64,000 nt of DNA from Longimicrobium terrae (GTDB lineage Bacteria; Gemmatimonadota; Gemmatimonadetes; Longimicrobiales; Longimicrobiaceae): positions 186,001-250,000 of the forward strand of contig NZ_JACHIA010000006.1 in the NCBI RefSeq assembly GCF_014202995.1. Reading direction: 5' to 3'. Within the stretch, counting starts at the first letter, position 1. The number at the start of each line of letters is the position of its first letter. The notes under the pieces are model-generated. The model saw only the letters and a list, made by a program, of their open reading frames with translations, ran no database searches and was not told where the DNA came from. The translations under genes and the position numbers were made by a program. Positions 43,778-52,600 of this stretch are shown in pieces.

Positions 43778-45220
43778 TCAGCCGCCGAGCATGAACTGCG
43801 TGCCGGCGATGCGGCCCTCGCGCTCCACGTACATCACCACGGCGCGCCCGCTCAGCTGCTGCAGCAGGGCCGCCGCTTCCTCGGCGCTGGCCACGCGCTC
43901 GCGGTTGATCTGCAGGATCAGGTCGCCCTCGCGCAGCCCCAGCTGCCGCGCCGCGTCCGACAGGCCCACGATGAGCGCGCCCTGCTCGCTCTGCAGCCCG
44001 CGCTCGCCGCGGATGGCGGGGGTGAGCGTCACCAGCTGAAAATCGCGCAGCGCCTGAATGCGCGCCGCGTTGGCCGAGGGCAGGTCGCCCGGGCGGATGG
44101 TGAGGGTGCGCTCGCGCCCGTTTTCCGCCACGCGGATCGCCAGCGGCTCGCCGTACGCCGCGTTCAGCTGCCCCGCCTGCCAGTCCAGCGTGGTGCGGAT
44201 GCGCTTGGCGCCTACCGTGGCGACCGTCATCCCCGCGCGCAGGCCGCCGCGCTCCGCGGGGGAGCCGGGAACCACGCTGGCGATGCGCACGCCGGCCAGC
44301 CGCCGCGGACCTTCGGCGCGCACGGGCTCCACCTCGGCGCCGATCCACGCGCGGCGCGCCTTGCCATCATCCGCCAGGTCCAGCGCAATCCGCCGCGCCC
44401 GGTTGATGGGGATGGCGAAGCCCAGCCCCTCGCTGCCGCCGCTGCTGCTGAGGATGGACGAATTGACGCCCACCACCTCGCCCAGCGCGTTCACCAGCGC
44501 GCCGCCAGAGTTGCCGGGGTTGATGGAGGCGTCGGTCTGGATCAGGTCCAGCGACAGGCTGCGCTGCCCGCTGCCGCCCACGATGTTGCGGCCGATGGCG
44601 CTCACCACGCCGGCGCTCACCGAGGGCTCCGGGTTGCTGAGCAGGAATCCGAACGGGTTGCCGATGGCGATCACCCATTCACCGATCATCAATCCGTCGC
44701 TGTTGCCCAGCGGCGCCACGGGAAGGTCCGCGCCCCCGCGGATGCGGATGAGCGCCAGGTCGTTCACCTCGTCCGATCCCACCACCTCGGCGTCGAACTC
44801 GCGGCCGTCGGGGAGGGTGACCACGACCTCGGTGGCCGCGCGCACCACGTGCTCGTTGGTGATCACCAGCCCCTCGCGGCTGATGATGAAGCCGGAGCCC
44901 AGCCCCGCCTCCTGCCGCTCGGCGCCCGGGGGAAGCATCATCTCCTCCCACACGGTTCGCGGCACCACGCGCTCGCGGCGCACCACGTTCACGCTCACCA
45001 CGGCGGGCGAAACGCGCTCCGCCGCGGCCACGATGGCGGTGCGGCGCGAGTCCTGGACGGCGCTCGCCAGCCGCCCGGTTTCCGGCGCGAGGACGGCGGG
45101 GGTCTGGCGCAGAACGGCGAGTTCGCTGGCGCGCGGGCTTTCGCGCGCGTCCGCGCCGCCGCCGCACGCGGCCAGGGCCGCGGACGCCAGCAGCGCGCAG
45201 AAGGGAATCGTGCGATGCAT
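43778..45220 (-). CDS. HtrA/Deg-family serine protease, lipoprotein
   Basis: A 480-residue periplasmic protease/chaperone. The signal peptide ends in a lipobox (LAAC, about residue 19), so it is membrane-anchored. The trypsin-like domain carries the catalytic triad His124 (TNEHVV), Asp154 (NDLALIRI) and Ser238 (GNSGGA). Two PDZ-like segments follow (about 300-380 and 400-470), the second shorter. HtrA proteins degrade misfolded envelope proteins. It is the last gene of its unit, with a terminator behind. Confidence 0.93.
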   Translation of the reverse strand: MHRTIPFCALLASAALAACGGGADARESPRASELAVLRQTPAVLAPETGRLASAVQDSRRTAIVAAAERVSPAVVSVNVVRRERVVPRTVWEEMMLPPGAERQEAGLGSGFIISREGLVITNEHVVRAATEVVVTLPDGREFDAEVVGSDEVNDLALIRIRGGADLPVAPLGNSDGLMIGEWVIAIGNPFGFLLSNPEPSVSAGVVSAIGRNIVGGSGQRSLSLDLIQTDASINPGNSGGALVNALGEVVGVNSSILSSSGGSEGLGFAIPINRARRIALDLADDGKARRAWIGAEVEPVRAEGPRRLAGVRIASVVPGSPAERGGLRAGMTVATVGAKRIRTTLDWQAGQLNAAYGEPLAIRVAENGRERTLTIRPGDLPSANAARIQALRDFQLVTLTPAIRGERGLQSEQGALIVGLSDAARQLGLREGDLILQINRERVASAEEAAALLQQLSGRAVVMYVEREGRIAGTQFMLGG

Positions 45221-45380
45221 GCGGTCGCTGAGTGTCGATGCAGGAAAGAGCGGACGGCGGATTCAGGCGCCTGCGTACCCGGAGCCGCCCCGCGGGTTGC
45301 GTTCAGCCTTGGATGCGGCACGGCGCGCCAGGGTTGGCGGGCCGGACGCGCGACGTGGATGATTCACCGATGATGGGCAC

Positions 45381-45944
45381 CTACTCGGCCAATCCGGCCC
45401 AGCGGTTCATTGCTGTCGACACATCACCCATCTGTTGCCCGACAACGCCGAGCAAGCCTCCCGTCCAGGATCCAAAAGCCGGTTCCCCATCGGGCGTCCT
45501 GAGCTTCTCCGGGAGTGTGCGGATGAGGTAGACGGGATTCTCCCCCGCTTCATAGGCCTTTCCGATACTCGTAAACTCTGGACCGCTGAGAGTGAAAACC
45601 TCAGTGCCATGGCGGGAGAGAACCACATTGTCGAACGCCGCCCCGCGCTTCTGCAGCGTCGCGGCGGTAATGAACAAACCACGCATGAGGTCGACCGGGG
45701 CCACGTCCGTGGCTTTCTGAAGATCAATGACGAGAACTCCCGGTACGACGCGGTACTCGCGATGCACGGAGAATTTGAAGCCCGCGTTTCTGGGATCTGT
45801 ATTGAGTGCTTCCGCCGCAGGCCGTCCGATCGTGAGATAGTCGATCCCGAACACGATCAGCACCACCAGAACTACGCCGAGCACGAGTGCAACGACGGGG
45901 TTCGGACGCCGTTGCGGGGCATGATGAAGGCGTGCGTCTTCCAT
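45381..45944 (-). CDS. membrane-anchored hypothetical protein
   Basis: A 187-residue protein with one N-terminal membrane segment (about residues 17-39, VVALVLGVVLVVLIVFGIDYL) and a soluble remainder (FKFSVHREYRVVPGVLVIDLQKATDVAPVDLMRGLFI). No family recognised. A good AGGAG lies seven bases before ATG 45944. GC content is lower than in neighbours. Confidence 0.65.
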   Translation of the reverse strand: MEDARLHHAPQRRPNPVVALVLGVVLVVLIVFGIDYLTIGRPAAEALNTDPRNAGFKFSVHREYRVVPGVLVIDLQKATDVAPVDLMRGLFITAATLQKRGAAFDNVVLSRHGTEVFTLSGPEFTSIGKAYEAGENPVYLIRTLPEKLRTPDGEPAFGSWTGGLLGVVGQQMGDVSTAMNRWAGLAE

Positions 45945-46152
45945 TGTGATACTCCTATTGAATGTGCAGCGGGGAGAGTTGCTGTCCCGAGGACGGTGAA
46001 TCGCGGGTTGGACCAAGATCCGGATCACCAACGTTCATGGTGGGGCGCGAGCCTACCGCCTGCAAGCCTGCAGATCCCGAGTGGACGCCGCCGCAGAGAG
46101 CCGATTCCCCGTTGGTCTTTGAACGGCGGCCGCGCCGGACGGCGCTGAACCG

Positions 46153-46803
46153 CTACTCCTCGCCCGGGCCGGGGCCGAAGCTGATGCCGAAGGCCATGGT
46201 TCCCAGAAAGTTGTGCTTGCCGAACCGCATTCGCCAACCCCCCGCGGTGCGGCGAAGCGAGGCGACCTCCAGCATGGGAAGCAGGTCGGAGCCAAAGCCG
46301 CTGCGGAACACCACGTGGGCGGTGTCGTCCTCCTCCAGCGTGGCTCCCGCCACCACGCGCCGGACCGCGGGAATGTCCGCCGCCTCCGGCGACGAGCGCG
46401 CGTCTTCATCCAGCATCTGCCGCAGCATCCAGCGCGGATCGGCGGCCTGAAGCCACCGGCCCAGCAGCTGCGCCGTGCTCAGCGCCTGCAGCTCCTCCGC
46501 GCTGTCCACCCCCGCAAAGGTGCGGGACAGGGCCGAGGCCGCGCGGGCCGGTCCGGCGCGGCGGACGTAGTACTCGGCCACGGCGCGGGGCAGTTCGGGA
46601 TCGTGCCGCATCCAGTCATCCGCCGTCTTGGGGATGAGCTCCGGCACACGCGTGGCGGCTTCCGCGTCGGGGCGCAGCCGCTCCAGGTCCTCCGCGTCCA
46701 CGTACGCCGCCACCTCGTCGTAGCGCTCCGCCGCCACCAGATCGAACACGGTCCGCACCACGTCCTGGGGCGAGAGCATGGCGGCGGGGGCGCTGCTGTC
46801 CAT
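46153..46803 (-). CDS. hypothetical protein, tandem paralogue 1
   Basis: A 216-residue soluble protein. It shares its whole length with the next upstream gene (46913-47581): both begin with SP-x-DVVRTVF, continue EVAAYVDA-D-L and end in RRT-x-GWRMRF-x-FLG-x-SVSF-like blocks. ATG 46803 lies six bases after GGAG; ATG 46809 is too close to it. No known family; a SnoaL-like fold is possible but unproven. Confidence 0.7.
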   Translation of the reverse strand: MDSSAPAAMLSPQDVVRTVFDLVAAERYDEVAAYVDAEDLERLRPDAEAATRVPELIPKTADDWMRHDPELPRAVAEYYVRRAGPARAASALSRTFAGVDSAEELQALSTAQLLGRWLQAADPRWMLRQMLDEDARSSPEAADIPAVRRVVAGATLEEDDTAHVVFRSGFGSDLLPMLEVASLRRTAGGWRMRFGKHNFLGTMAFGISFGPGPGEE

Positions 46804-46912
46804 CGTCATCTCCGGATCGCGGTTGTGAGTGAGGCGAGATGGGTGTCGCGGATGATGGAAATCGCGCGGGGCGGATCATCGCTGCCGGTCATCGGCCCGC
46901 TGGGCGCGAAGG

Positions 46913-47581
46913 CTACTGGTCCGCGTCGGCCGGGCTGAAGCTGACGCTCCACGACGCGGCCCCCAGAAAGTCGTACGGATGAAACCGCATCCGCCACCCC
47001 TCGGACGTGCGGCGGAGCGATGCGGCATGCAGCGTTTCGTCCGGTGGAAGCGTGGCGAACGCCGTCCGGTAGACCACGTGCGCGGTGTCCTCGTCTTCCA
47101 GCGCGGCACCAATGACAGCGCGACGGCCCTGCAGCGCGTTCAGTGTCTCCGGAACGGGATCTCCGGGCCTTTCCTCCACGCGCGGGATCATGAGCCGCGG
47201 ATTGCGCGCTTCCAGCCACCGGCCGAGCAACTGCGCCGTATCGAGCGCCTGCAGGTCGGCGGCGGTGTGCACGCGGGCAAAGGTCGTCGACAGCACCGAA
47301 ACCTCGTGCCGGGACGAGTTCCTGTCCCTTTCCGCGTAGTACTCGGCGATTTCGCGCGGCAGGCCGGGCTCCCCCGCCATGTACTCTTCCGTCGTCCACG
47401 GCTGGGGCGGAGGTGCGTTCGCCGCGGCTTCGGCGTCGCGGTGCAATCCTTTCAGGTCATCCGCGTCCACGTACGCCGCCACTTCGTCAAAGCGTCCCGC
47501 CTCCAGCAGGGCAAACACCGTCCGCACCACGTCCTCGGGCGAGGGGCTTTCCATCGCGTCAACGCTGCTGTTGATGTTCAT
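46913..47581 (-). CDS. hypothetical protein, tandem paralogue 2
   Basis: A 222-residue paralogue of the gene at 46153-46803, on the same strand and 109 bases upstream. Conservation is strongest at the ends (DVVRTVFALLEAGRFDEVAAYVDADDL; AHVVYRTAFATLPP, SLRRTSEGWRMRFHPYDFLGA). The two have diverged well beyond a recent duplication. ATG 47581 was preferred because the paralogue has a matching N-terminus; 47554 is possible. No ribosome site is clear. Confidence 0.7.
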   Translation of the reverse strand: MNINSSVDAMESPSPEDVVRTVFALLEAGRFDEVAAYVDADDLKGLHRDAEAAANAPPPQPWTTEEYMAGEPGLPREIAEYYAERDRNSSRHEVSVLSTTFARVHTAADLQALDTAQLLGRWLEARNPRLMIPRVEERPGDPVPETLNALQGRRAVIGAALEDEDTAHVVYRTAFATLPPDETLHAASLRRTSEGWRMRFHPYDFLGAASWSVSFSPADADQ

Positions 47582-47803
47582 CGATCGGTTGATGGAACGG
47601 TGGCTGTCCGCGGACGAGAACGCGCGCCGCACGAGTTACCTCGTTTTCCGCCGCTGGTGGACAGATGGGGTGCACGATCCAGGCATCCGCGCCGGGGCGC
47701 CTCGTCAAACAGAGCGTGGTGGACGGCAGGATAATACGAAGAGCGTGCCAGAGAAAGCCGCTTGCGACCGGCTTGGTGAAGTCCGTGGTTCTGGCGGATG
47801 CGC

Positions 47804-47840
47804 GACGCCCGCGCCCGCCGGGTGGCGGACGCGGGGCGTC
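47804..47840 (-). terminator. hairpin terminator after small lipoprotein
   Basis: A long GC stem (47804-47819 with 47824-47840) with one bulge and one mismatch, between the paralogue genes and the lipoprotein at 47858. Confidence 0.6.
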
Positions 47841-47857
47841 GTGATCTGGTTCGCCGA

Positions 47858-48427
47858 TCAGTCGCCGATGACGGGCGACAGCACGACCGGCGTATCGAAC
47901 GCGCCGTTGGTGATGGTGATGTTCGGCTCGTTGTCATCTTCCAGCGACGAGCAGTAGCCCGTGCCCGAGAACGTGCCCTTCACGCGCGATGCCGACAGCG
48001 TGCTCACGCTGATGGTGCCGCTCGTCATGTCGCACATGTAGTTGCGCGTCGCGCCGCCCACCGTCTTTTCCAGGATGAACGACACGCTCGCGCAGGCCGT
48101 GTCGCACTCCTCCGTGACCGGCGTGTCGCCGACCGCGGCGTTCGGCAGGCTGACGATGGCGACGCTCTCGGCCGAGCCGGACACCTCGCTGCCCATCATG
48201 ACCGCGCCGCCGTCCTGGCGCACCGCGGCCGCCCACGTCTCGTTGTCGGCGTCCTCCGAAATGGCGCCCACCGCGGCGAAGTTGCCGCTGAGCGGCGAGT
48301 TGTCGCTCGCGTAGCTGAACGAGAGCGAGCCCGACGGATAGGTGGTGGTTTCGGTCGGCGAGCCGTCACCGCAGGCGGCGGTGAGGGCCAGGGCCAGGAC
48401 GAACGCGGGGCGAAGGATATTCTTCAT
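47858..48427 (-). CDS. small lipoprotein with four C-terminal cysteines
   Basis: A 189-residue lipoprotein; the signal peptide ends in TAAC (about residue 19). The mature part is Ser/Thr/Gly-rich and beta-strand-like, with cysteine pairs near residues 110-115 (EECDTAC) and later (NYMCDM, GYCSSL) that could form disulphides. No family recognised. The 272-base gap upstream of it (48428-48699) shows no gene. Confidence 0.7.
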   Translation of the reverse strand: MKNILRPAFVLALALTAACGDGSPTETTTYPSGSLSFSYASDNSPLSGNFAAVGAISEDADNETWAAAVRQDGGAVMMGSEVSGSAESVAIVSLPNAAVGDTPVTEECDTACASVSFILEKTVGGATRNYMCDMTSGTISVSTLSASRVKGTFSGTGYCSSLEDDNEPNITITNGAFDTPVVLSPVIGD

Positions 48428-48699
48428 GGCGGCAACGTTGATGGATGTGTGTGTCCGGGTGCGCGCAGATTCGCGGCTCCGCTGACGCCATCAACTTGCC
48501 CCGATGCGGAATTCCGGGCTTCCGTCACCTGACCCATTCGTCCGCGATCCCCGCCCGAAAGGGATTCGGAGGAAAGGAATTGGAGCGAGGCCCGGTCCGG
48601 CAGCACTGGCCGGTGAATGGGCCTCCCACAGAAAACCGCCGCGGGGAAGTAGCGCCCAACGGGGGATGACGTCTGGCGCGGGCAGGAAGTACAGGGCCC

Positions 48700-49125
48700 T
48701 CACCGGAGCGCCTCCGCAAGCCGGAACAGCATCGCAGCCACATCCCGCGGATCCAGAGGCGCCGACGCATCCCGCAGGCGCGCTTCCACATCGGCCACGA
48801 TCCCCGAAGCCGCTTTCAGCGCATCGCGGCCACTCGCCGTCAGTTCGGTCTGTTGAACGCGCCCGTGTTCAGGATGCGGGGTGCGCGAGACCAGGCCTGC
48901 ACGCTCCAGCGCCACCAGAATGGCCTGCATCGTCTGCGGCGTCACAAAGGCGCGGCGCGCGAGTGCGGCGTTGGACGCGCCCGGTTCCACCTCCAGAAAG
49001 GTGAGCACCGCGTACTGTGGCGTGGTCAGACCAATCTGCTGCAGCGCGGCGTCCATGTGGGTGCGCAGCGCCTGCTGAGCCAGTTTCAGCGCAAACCCGA
49101 TCGTGGCGAACGGATCGTCCATCAT
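48700..49125 (-). CDS. MarR-family transcriptional regulator
   Basis: A 141-residue MarR-type winged-helix regulator: LTTPQYAVLTFLEVEPGASNAALARRAFVTPQTMQAILVALERAGLVSRTP is the helix-turn-helix with the wing following. It is divergent from a VOC/glyoxalase-family protein, and the gap has two direct repeats and a palindrome, so it probably controls that gene and itself. ATGs at 49125 and 49122 are both possible. Confidence 0.9.
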   Translation of the reverse strand: MMDDPFATIGFALKLAQQALRTHMDAALQQIGLTTPQYAVLTFLEVEPGASNAALARRAFVTPQTMQAILVALERAGLVSRTPHPEHGRVQQTELTASGRDALKAASGIVADVEARLRDASAPLDPRDVAAMLFRLAEALR

Positions 49126-49141
49126 GCGGCTACCCCGTGGC

Positions 49142-49187
49142 TTGACGTGTCAGTGCCCTGATATTATCATCAGTACACTGATATCAA
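49142..49187 (+). promoter_or_regulatory. promoter and operator repeats between marR and VOC gene
   Basis: TTGACG (49142-49147), a 17-base spacer and TATCAT (49165-49170) form a good promoter for the VOC gene. It overlaps direct repeats CAGTGCCCTGATAT (49151-49164) and CAGTACACTGATAT (49171-49184), plus the odd-length palindrome TGATA-T-TATCA (49159-49169). These are the likely MarR binding sites. Confidence 0.6.
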
Positions 49188-49213
49188 CGTCGCATGCCGC
49201 GAAAGGACACGCA

Positions 49214-49585
49214 ATGCCCCATCTGATCGGACCCGACTTCATCGGCATTCAGGCCGAGGATCTGGATGCAGCGCGGACCTTCTACACCGAGGTCGTCGGG
49301 CTGAAAGCCGCCGCCCACAGCCCTCCCGGCGCCGTCGTGTTTGATACCAGCCCGATCCCGTTCGCCGTGCGCACACCCCTGGGTGATTGGAAGGGAACGG
49401 ACGCGCTGGGCGAGGGAATCGCCATATGGTTCGGCTGCGACGACGCCGACGCGCTGCACGATCATCTGGTCGCGCACGGAACCCGGATCGTCTTTCCGCC
49501 GAAAGACGGGCCGTTTGGCCGGTACTTCGCGTTCCGCGACCCGTTCGGCTACACGATCACCCCTCACACGGTCGGGTTGTCCTGA
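49214..49585 (+). CDS. VOC-family (glyoxalase/bleomycin-resistance-like) protein
   Basis: A 123-residue vicinal-oxygen-chelate protein: DLDAARTFYTEVVGLKA (about residues 16-32) and YFAFRDPFGYTITPHT (about 104-119) are the paired beta-alpha-beta motifs. Members include glyoxalase I, antibiotic-binding proteins and ring-cleaving dioxygenases; which of these is unknown. ATG 49214 follows AAGGA. It is divergent from a MarR regulator that probably controls it, pointing to a small-molecule response. Confidence 0.85.
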   Translation: MPHLIGPDFIGIQAEDLDAARTFYTEVVGLKAAAHSPPGAVVFDTSPIPFAVRTPLGDWKGTDALGEGIAIWFGCDDADALHDHLVAHGTRIVFPPKDGPFGRYFAFRDPFGYTITPHTVGLS

Positions 49586-49632
49586 GCGTGCGTGGATGAC
49601 GAGCCGGACGTCGTGAGTCCGAGGGACGAACA

Positions 49633-49669
49633 ACAGCGCGGCCCGGAGATCATCTCCGGGCCGCGCTGT
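49633..49669. terminator. bidirectional hairpin terminator
   Basis: An 18-bp perfect inverted repeat (49633-49650 with 49652-49669) followed by TTTCC. A diverged copy of the same hairpin lies at 50312-50348 as part of the tandem duplication. Confidence 0.85.
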
Positions 49670-49736
49670 TTTCCGATCCGGCGAACGGGCGGGAGGCCGA
49701 ACATCCTGCCGCCTCCCGTCACACATGAGGCGCTGT

Positions 49737-50066
49737 CTAGAAGATCAGCGCGACGGTGAACGTGTCGTTCGAGTCGGAAACGGTCGTGCCGTTGGCGGCG
49801 CTGAGCGTGACGGTGGTGTCGCCGTACCCTCCGGTGACGGGAAAGAAACCCGTGGGCAGCATCAGGTGCATGGAGGCCTCGTTGGCCCAGATCTGCATCG
49901 TGCCGATCGTCTTGTCGTTGATGTTGACGTTCATGACCACCATGGTTGCCGGCGTCTTGCTCCACACCGATCCCGACACCGCTACCAGCACGGTATCAGT
50001 GCTGGGCCACGGAACGACCGCCGAGACGGGAAGGGGTCCGGTCTTCTGGATGATTACCTGGGACAT
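49737..50066 (-). CDS. 109-residue hypothetical protein, duplicate copy 1
   Basis: A small, probably all-beta protein with no signal peptide (SVWSKTPATMVVMNVNINDKTIG ... DSNDTFTVALIF). Its neighbour 678 bases upstream on the same strand is a full-length paralogue ending in the same DSNDTFTVALI. No family recognised. The upstream region is duplicated too, so both copies should be expressed alike. Confidence 0.7.
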   Translation of the reverse strand: MSQVIIQKTGPLPVSAVVPWPSTDTVLVAVSGSVWSKTPATMVVMNVNINDKTIGTMQIWANEASMHLMLPTGFFPVTGGYGDTTVTLSAANGTTVSDSNDTFTVALIF

Positions 50067-50311
50067 GAACGCTTTTCCGCTGGAGTAGGAGTGAGCTGCG
50101 GAGCCAGTGTACGGGACTTTCCCGGCAGAAGCCAGAACATTCTCTGCTCATCGCTCTGCACGTGCCAGTCTTCCGCGCGGAAACGTACGTATCCCGGCGT
50201 TGCGTGCTGGTTCAAGGTTTTCAGCCCCGCGGAGGATGCCCCAGCGAGGACTGCGGCTCCGAAGCCGCGCCAGCCGCGGGCTCGCGATGGCGTCACGCGG
50301 GGGAACAAGCG

Positions 50312-50348
50312 ACAGCGCGGTCCGGAGACGATGTCCGGGCCGCGCTGT
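50312..50348 (-). terminator. hairpin terminator, copy of 49633
   Basis: A 15-bp stem with one G-T pair (50312-50326 with 50334-50348) followed by TTTTCAG; it ends the second 109-residue gene. Confidence 0.8.
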
Positions 50349-50414
50349 TTTCAGATCCGGCGAATGGGAGGAAACCTGAGCATCCTCCCGCTTTCCGTCA
50401 CACGTGAAACGCCG

Positions 50415-50744
50415 TCAGTAGATCAGCGCGACGGTGAACGTGTCGTTCGAATCACCGACGGTATTGGGGTTGGCCGCGGCCAGCGTGATGGTGGTGCTGC
50501 TGAAATCTCCATGGACGGCATAGAAGCCCGTGGGCAGCGCCACGTGCATGAGAGCATCGTTGGCGTAGAGCTGCATCTTGCCGGCCATCTCGCCGTGAAT
50601 GGTGACACTCATGCCCACCATGGCATTCGGTACCTTGCTCCACACCGATCCCGACACCGCCACCAGCACGGTATTGGTGCTGGGCCACGGGAGGTTCACC
50701 GAGATGGGAAGAGGTCCGGCCTTTTGGATGACAACCTTGGACAT
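50415..50744 (-). CDS. 109-residue hypothetical protein, duplicate copy 2
   Basis: Paralogue of 49737-50066, same length. Conserved blocks include PWPSTNTVLVAVSGSVWSK and DSNDTFTVALIY; the middle has diverged (HGEMAGKMQLYANDALMHVALPTGF). The start ATG at 50744 matches the other copy in position. Function unknown. Confidence 0.7.
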   Translation of the reverse strand: MSKVVIQKAGPLPISVNLPWPSTNTVLVAVSGSVWSKVPNAMVGMSVTIHGEMAGKMQLYANDALMHVALPTGFYAVHGDFSSTTITLAAANPNTVGDSNDTFTVALIY

Positions 50745-50991
50745 GAACGCTTTTCCGCTGGAGTAGGAGTGACCTGCGGAGCCAGTGTACGGAACTTTCC
50801 CGGCAGAAGCCAGAACATTCTTTGCTCGTCGCTCCCCACGTGCCAGTCTTCCACTCGAAAACAAACGTATACCGGCAGTCTCTGCGGAGTCGCTGTTTTC
50901 GCCTCGCGCCGCGCAAGGCTGGCGGGATGGAGCGGCGGCGGAAAGATTGGACAGGGTTGATACACTTGTGTCGCCCGTGCCGCCCGTCCCC

Positions 50992-52500
50992 ATGATGACC
51001 GACCTGAAATCCGCCGTCCCCGAGTCCCGCGTCGTGGCCGCCAATGAGGCGGAAGTGCGCGCGGACGGCGACTTCGTGCTGTACTGGATGGTGATGGCGC
51101 GGCGCACGCACCACAGCTGGGCGCTGGACCGCGCCATCGACTGGGCGCGCGCGCTCGGCAAGCCGCTCGTGGTGCTGGAAGCGCTGCGGGTGGCGTATCC
51201 CTGGGCGTCGGACCGCTTTCACCGCTTCGCGATCGATGCGATGGCGGACAACGCGAAGCGCTTCGCCAAGGCCGGCGTGACGCACCACCCGTACGTGGAA
51301 CCGTCGCCCGGCGCGGGTAGCGGGCTGCTGCAGGCGCTTGCCGCGCGCGCGTGCGTCGTCGTCACCGACGAATTCCCCGACTTCTTTCTCCCCCGCATGC
51401 TCGCCGCGGCGGCTCCCCGTCTGCCCGTCCGCGTGGAGGCCATCGACGGCAACGGCATCCTTCCCCTGCGCGCCGCGCCCAAGCCGTTCAGCCACGCGCA
51501 CCACTTTCGCCGCTTCCTCCAGCGCGAACTGCGCCCGCACCTGACGCGCGCGCCGGTCGGCGATCCGCTGCGCAGGCTGGATCTGCCCCGGCTAGACGCG
51601 CTCCCGGCCGAAATCCTCCAGCGCTGGCCCGCCGCCTCGGACGATCTGCTGCGCGGCACGCCGGGCTCGCTCGCCGCGCTTCCCATCGACCACGACGTGA
51701 CGCCCGTCGATTTCCGCGGCGGGCCGGAGCACGGGCGCAAGGTGCTGAGCAGCTTTGTGGATGACCGGCTGGACCGCTACGCCAACGGCCGCAACCAGCC
51801 GCAGCAGGATGCCGCCAGCGGGCTGTCGCCGTACCTGCACTGGGGGTTCGTCTCCCCGCACCAGGTGCTGCACGACGTGCTCACCCGCGAAGAGTGGTCG
51901 CCGGAGCGGCTGGGCGAAAAGGCGACGGGCAAACGCGAGGGATGGTGGGGCGTAAGCGCGAACTCCGAGGCGTTCCTGGAGGAGTTCATCACGTGGCGCG
52001 AAGTGTCGTACAACACGGCGTTCTGGATCAACGGCCACGACCAGTACGACTCGCTCCCCGCGTGGGCGCTGTCGACGCTGAAGAAGCACGCCGGCGATCC
52101 GCGTCCGCACTTGTTCTCAAGGGAGCAGCTGGAGTTGGGGCACAGCTACGACCGGCTGTGGAACGCCACGCAGGGCCAGCTTCGCGCGGAGGGGCGCATC
52201 CACAACTACCTGCGCATCCTGTGGGGCAAGCGCTTTCTGGAGTGGACCCGGACGCCGCGCGAGGCGGTGGAGATGATGCTGCACATCAACAACCGCTGGG
52301 CGCTGGACGGGCGCAATCCCAACTCGGCCAGCGGCATCTTCTGGTGCATGGGCCGCTACGACCGCGCATGGGGTCCGGAACGGCCCGTGTACGGCACCGT
52401 GCGCTACGTGTCCAGCACGAACACCGCGCGAAAGGTGCGCGTGGGCGACTACATCGCGCGCTACGAGCCGGCGGACGCGCCCACCCGCGTGCCCGGCTGA
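50992..52500 (+). CDS. deoxyribodipyrimidine photolyase, class II-like
   Basis: A 502-residue DNA photolyase: the N-terminal antenna domain begins DFVLYWMVMARRTHHSWALDRA, as in class II CPD photolyases, and the FAD domain has SGLSPYLHWGFVSPHQV, EFITWREVSYNTAFW, LWNATQGQL and MLHINNRWALDGRNPN ... SGIFWCMGRYDRAWGPERPVYGTVRY, the tryptophan-rich C-terminal signature. It repairs cyclobutane dimers with blue light. The first of two ATGs (50992, 50995) is used; the frame is open upstream into the duplicated leader. With uvsE this gives two independent UV-repair routes. Confidence 0.93.
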   Translation: MMTDLKSAVPESRVVAANEAEVRADGDFVLYWMVMARRTHHSWALDRAIDWARALGKPLVVLEALRVAYPWASDRFHRFAIDAMADNAKRFAKAGVTHHPYVEPSPGAGSGLLQALAARACVVVTDEFPDFFLPRMLAAAAPRLPVRVEAIDGNGILPLRAAPKPFSHAHHFRRFLQRELRPHLTRAPVGDPLRRLDLPRLDALPAEILQRWPAASDDLLRGTPGSLAALPIDHDVTPVDFRGGPEHGRKVLSSFVDDRLDRYANGRNQPQQDAASGLSPYLHWGFVSPHQVLHDVLTREEWSPERLGEKATGKREGWWGVSANSEAFLEEFITWREVSYNTAFWINGHDQYDSLPAWALSTLKKHAGDPRPHLFSREQLELGHSYDRLWNATQGQLRAEGRIHNYLRILWGKRFLEWTRTPREAVEMMLHINNRWALDGRNPNSASGIFWCMGRYDRAWGPERPVYGTVRYVSSTNTARKVRVGDYIARYEPADAPTRVPG

Positions 52501-52565
52501 GCGCCCCTCTCGCACTCCCGCCCGCGCCCGCGTACCTTGGTGCCCGCACCCGTGCCCGCGCACCA

Positions 52566-52595
52566 CGCACTCACGCACCCAGCACTCACGCACTT
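52566..52595. repeat. GCACTCACGCAC repeat abutting ech start
   Basis: Two units CGCACTCACGCAC(CCA)GCACTCACGCAC, then TTCCCTC and the ATG of the enoyl-CoA hydratase gene. No Shine-Dalgarno sequence fits between. Confidence 0.85.
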
Positions 52596-52600
52596 CCCTC

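Larger units (their letters stand above)
49633..50873. repeat. 678-bp tandem duplication (gene, leader and terminator)
   Basis: Two direct units, about 49633-50195 and 50312-50873, are aligned at an offset of 678 bases at both the start and stop codons. They match in the terminator, the coding region (diverged) and the leader, where the conserved stretch CCGGCAGAAGCCAGAACATT and the box ACGTGCCAGTCTTCC are near identical. The leader is better conserved than the coding region, which suggests a constrained non-coding element. Confidence 0.85.
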
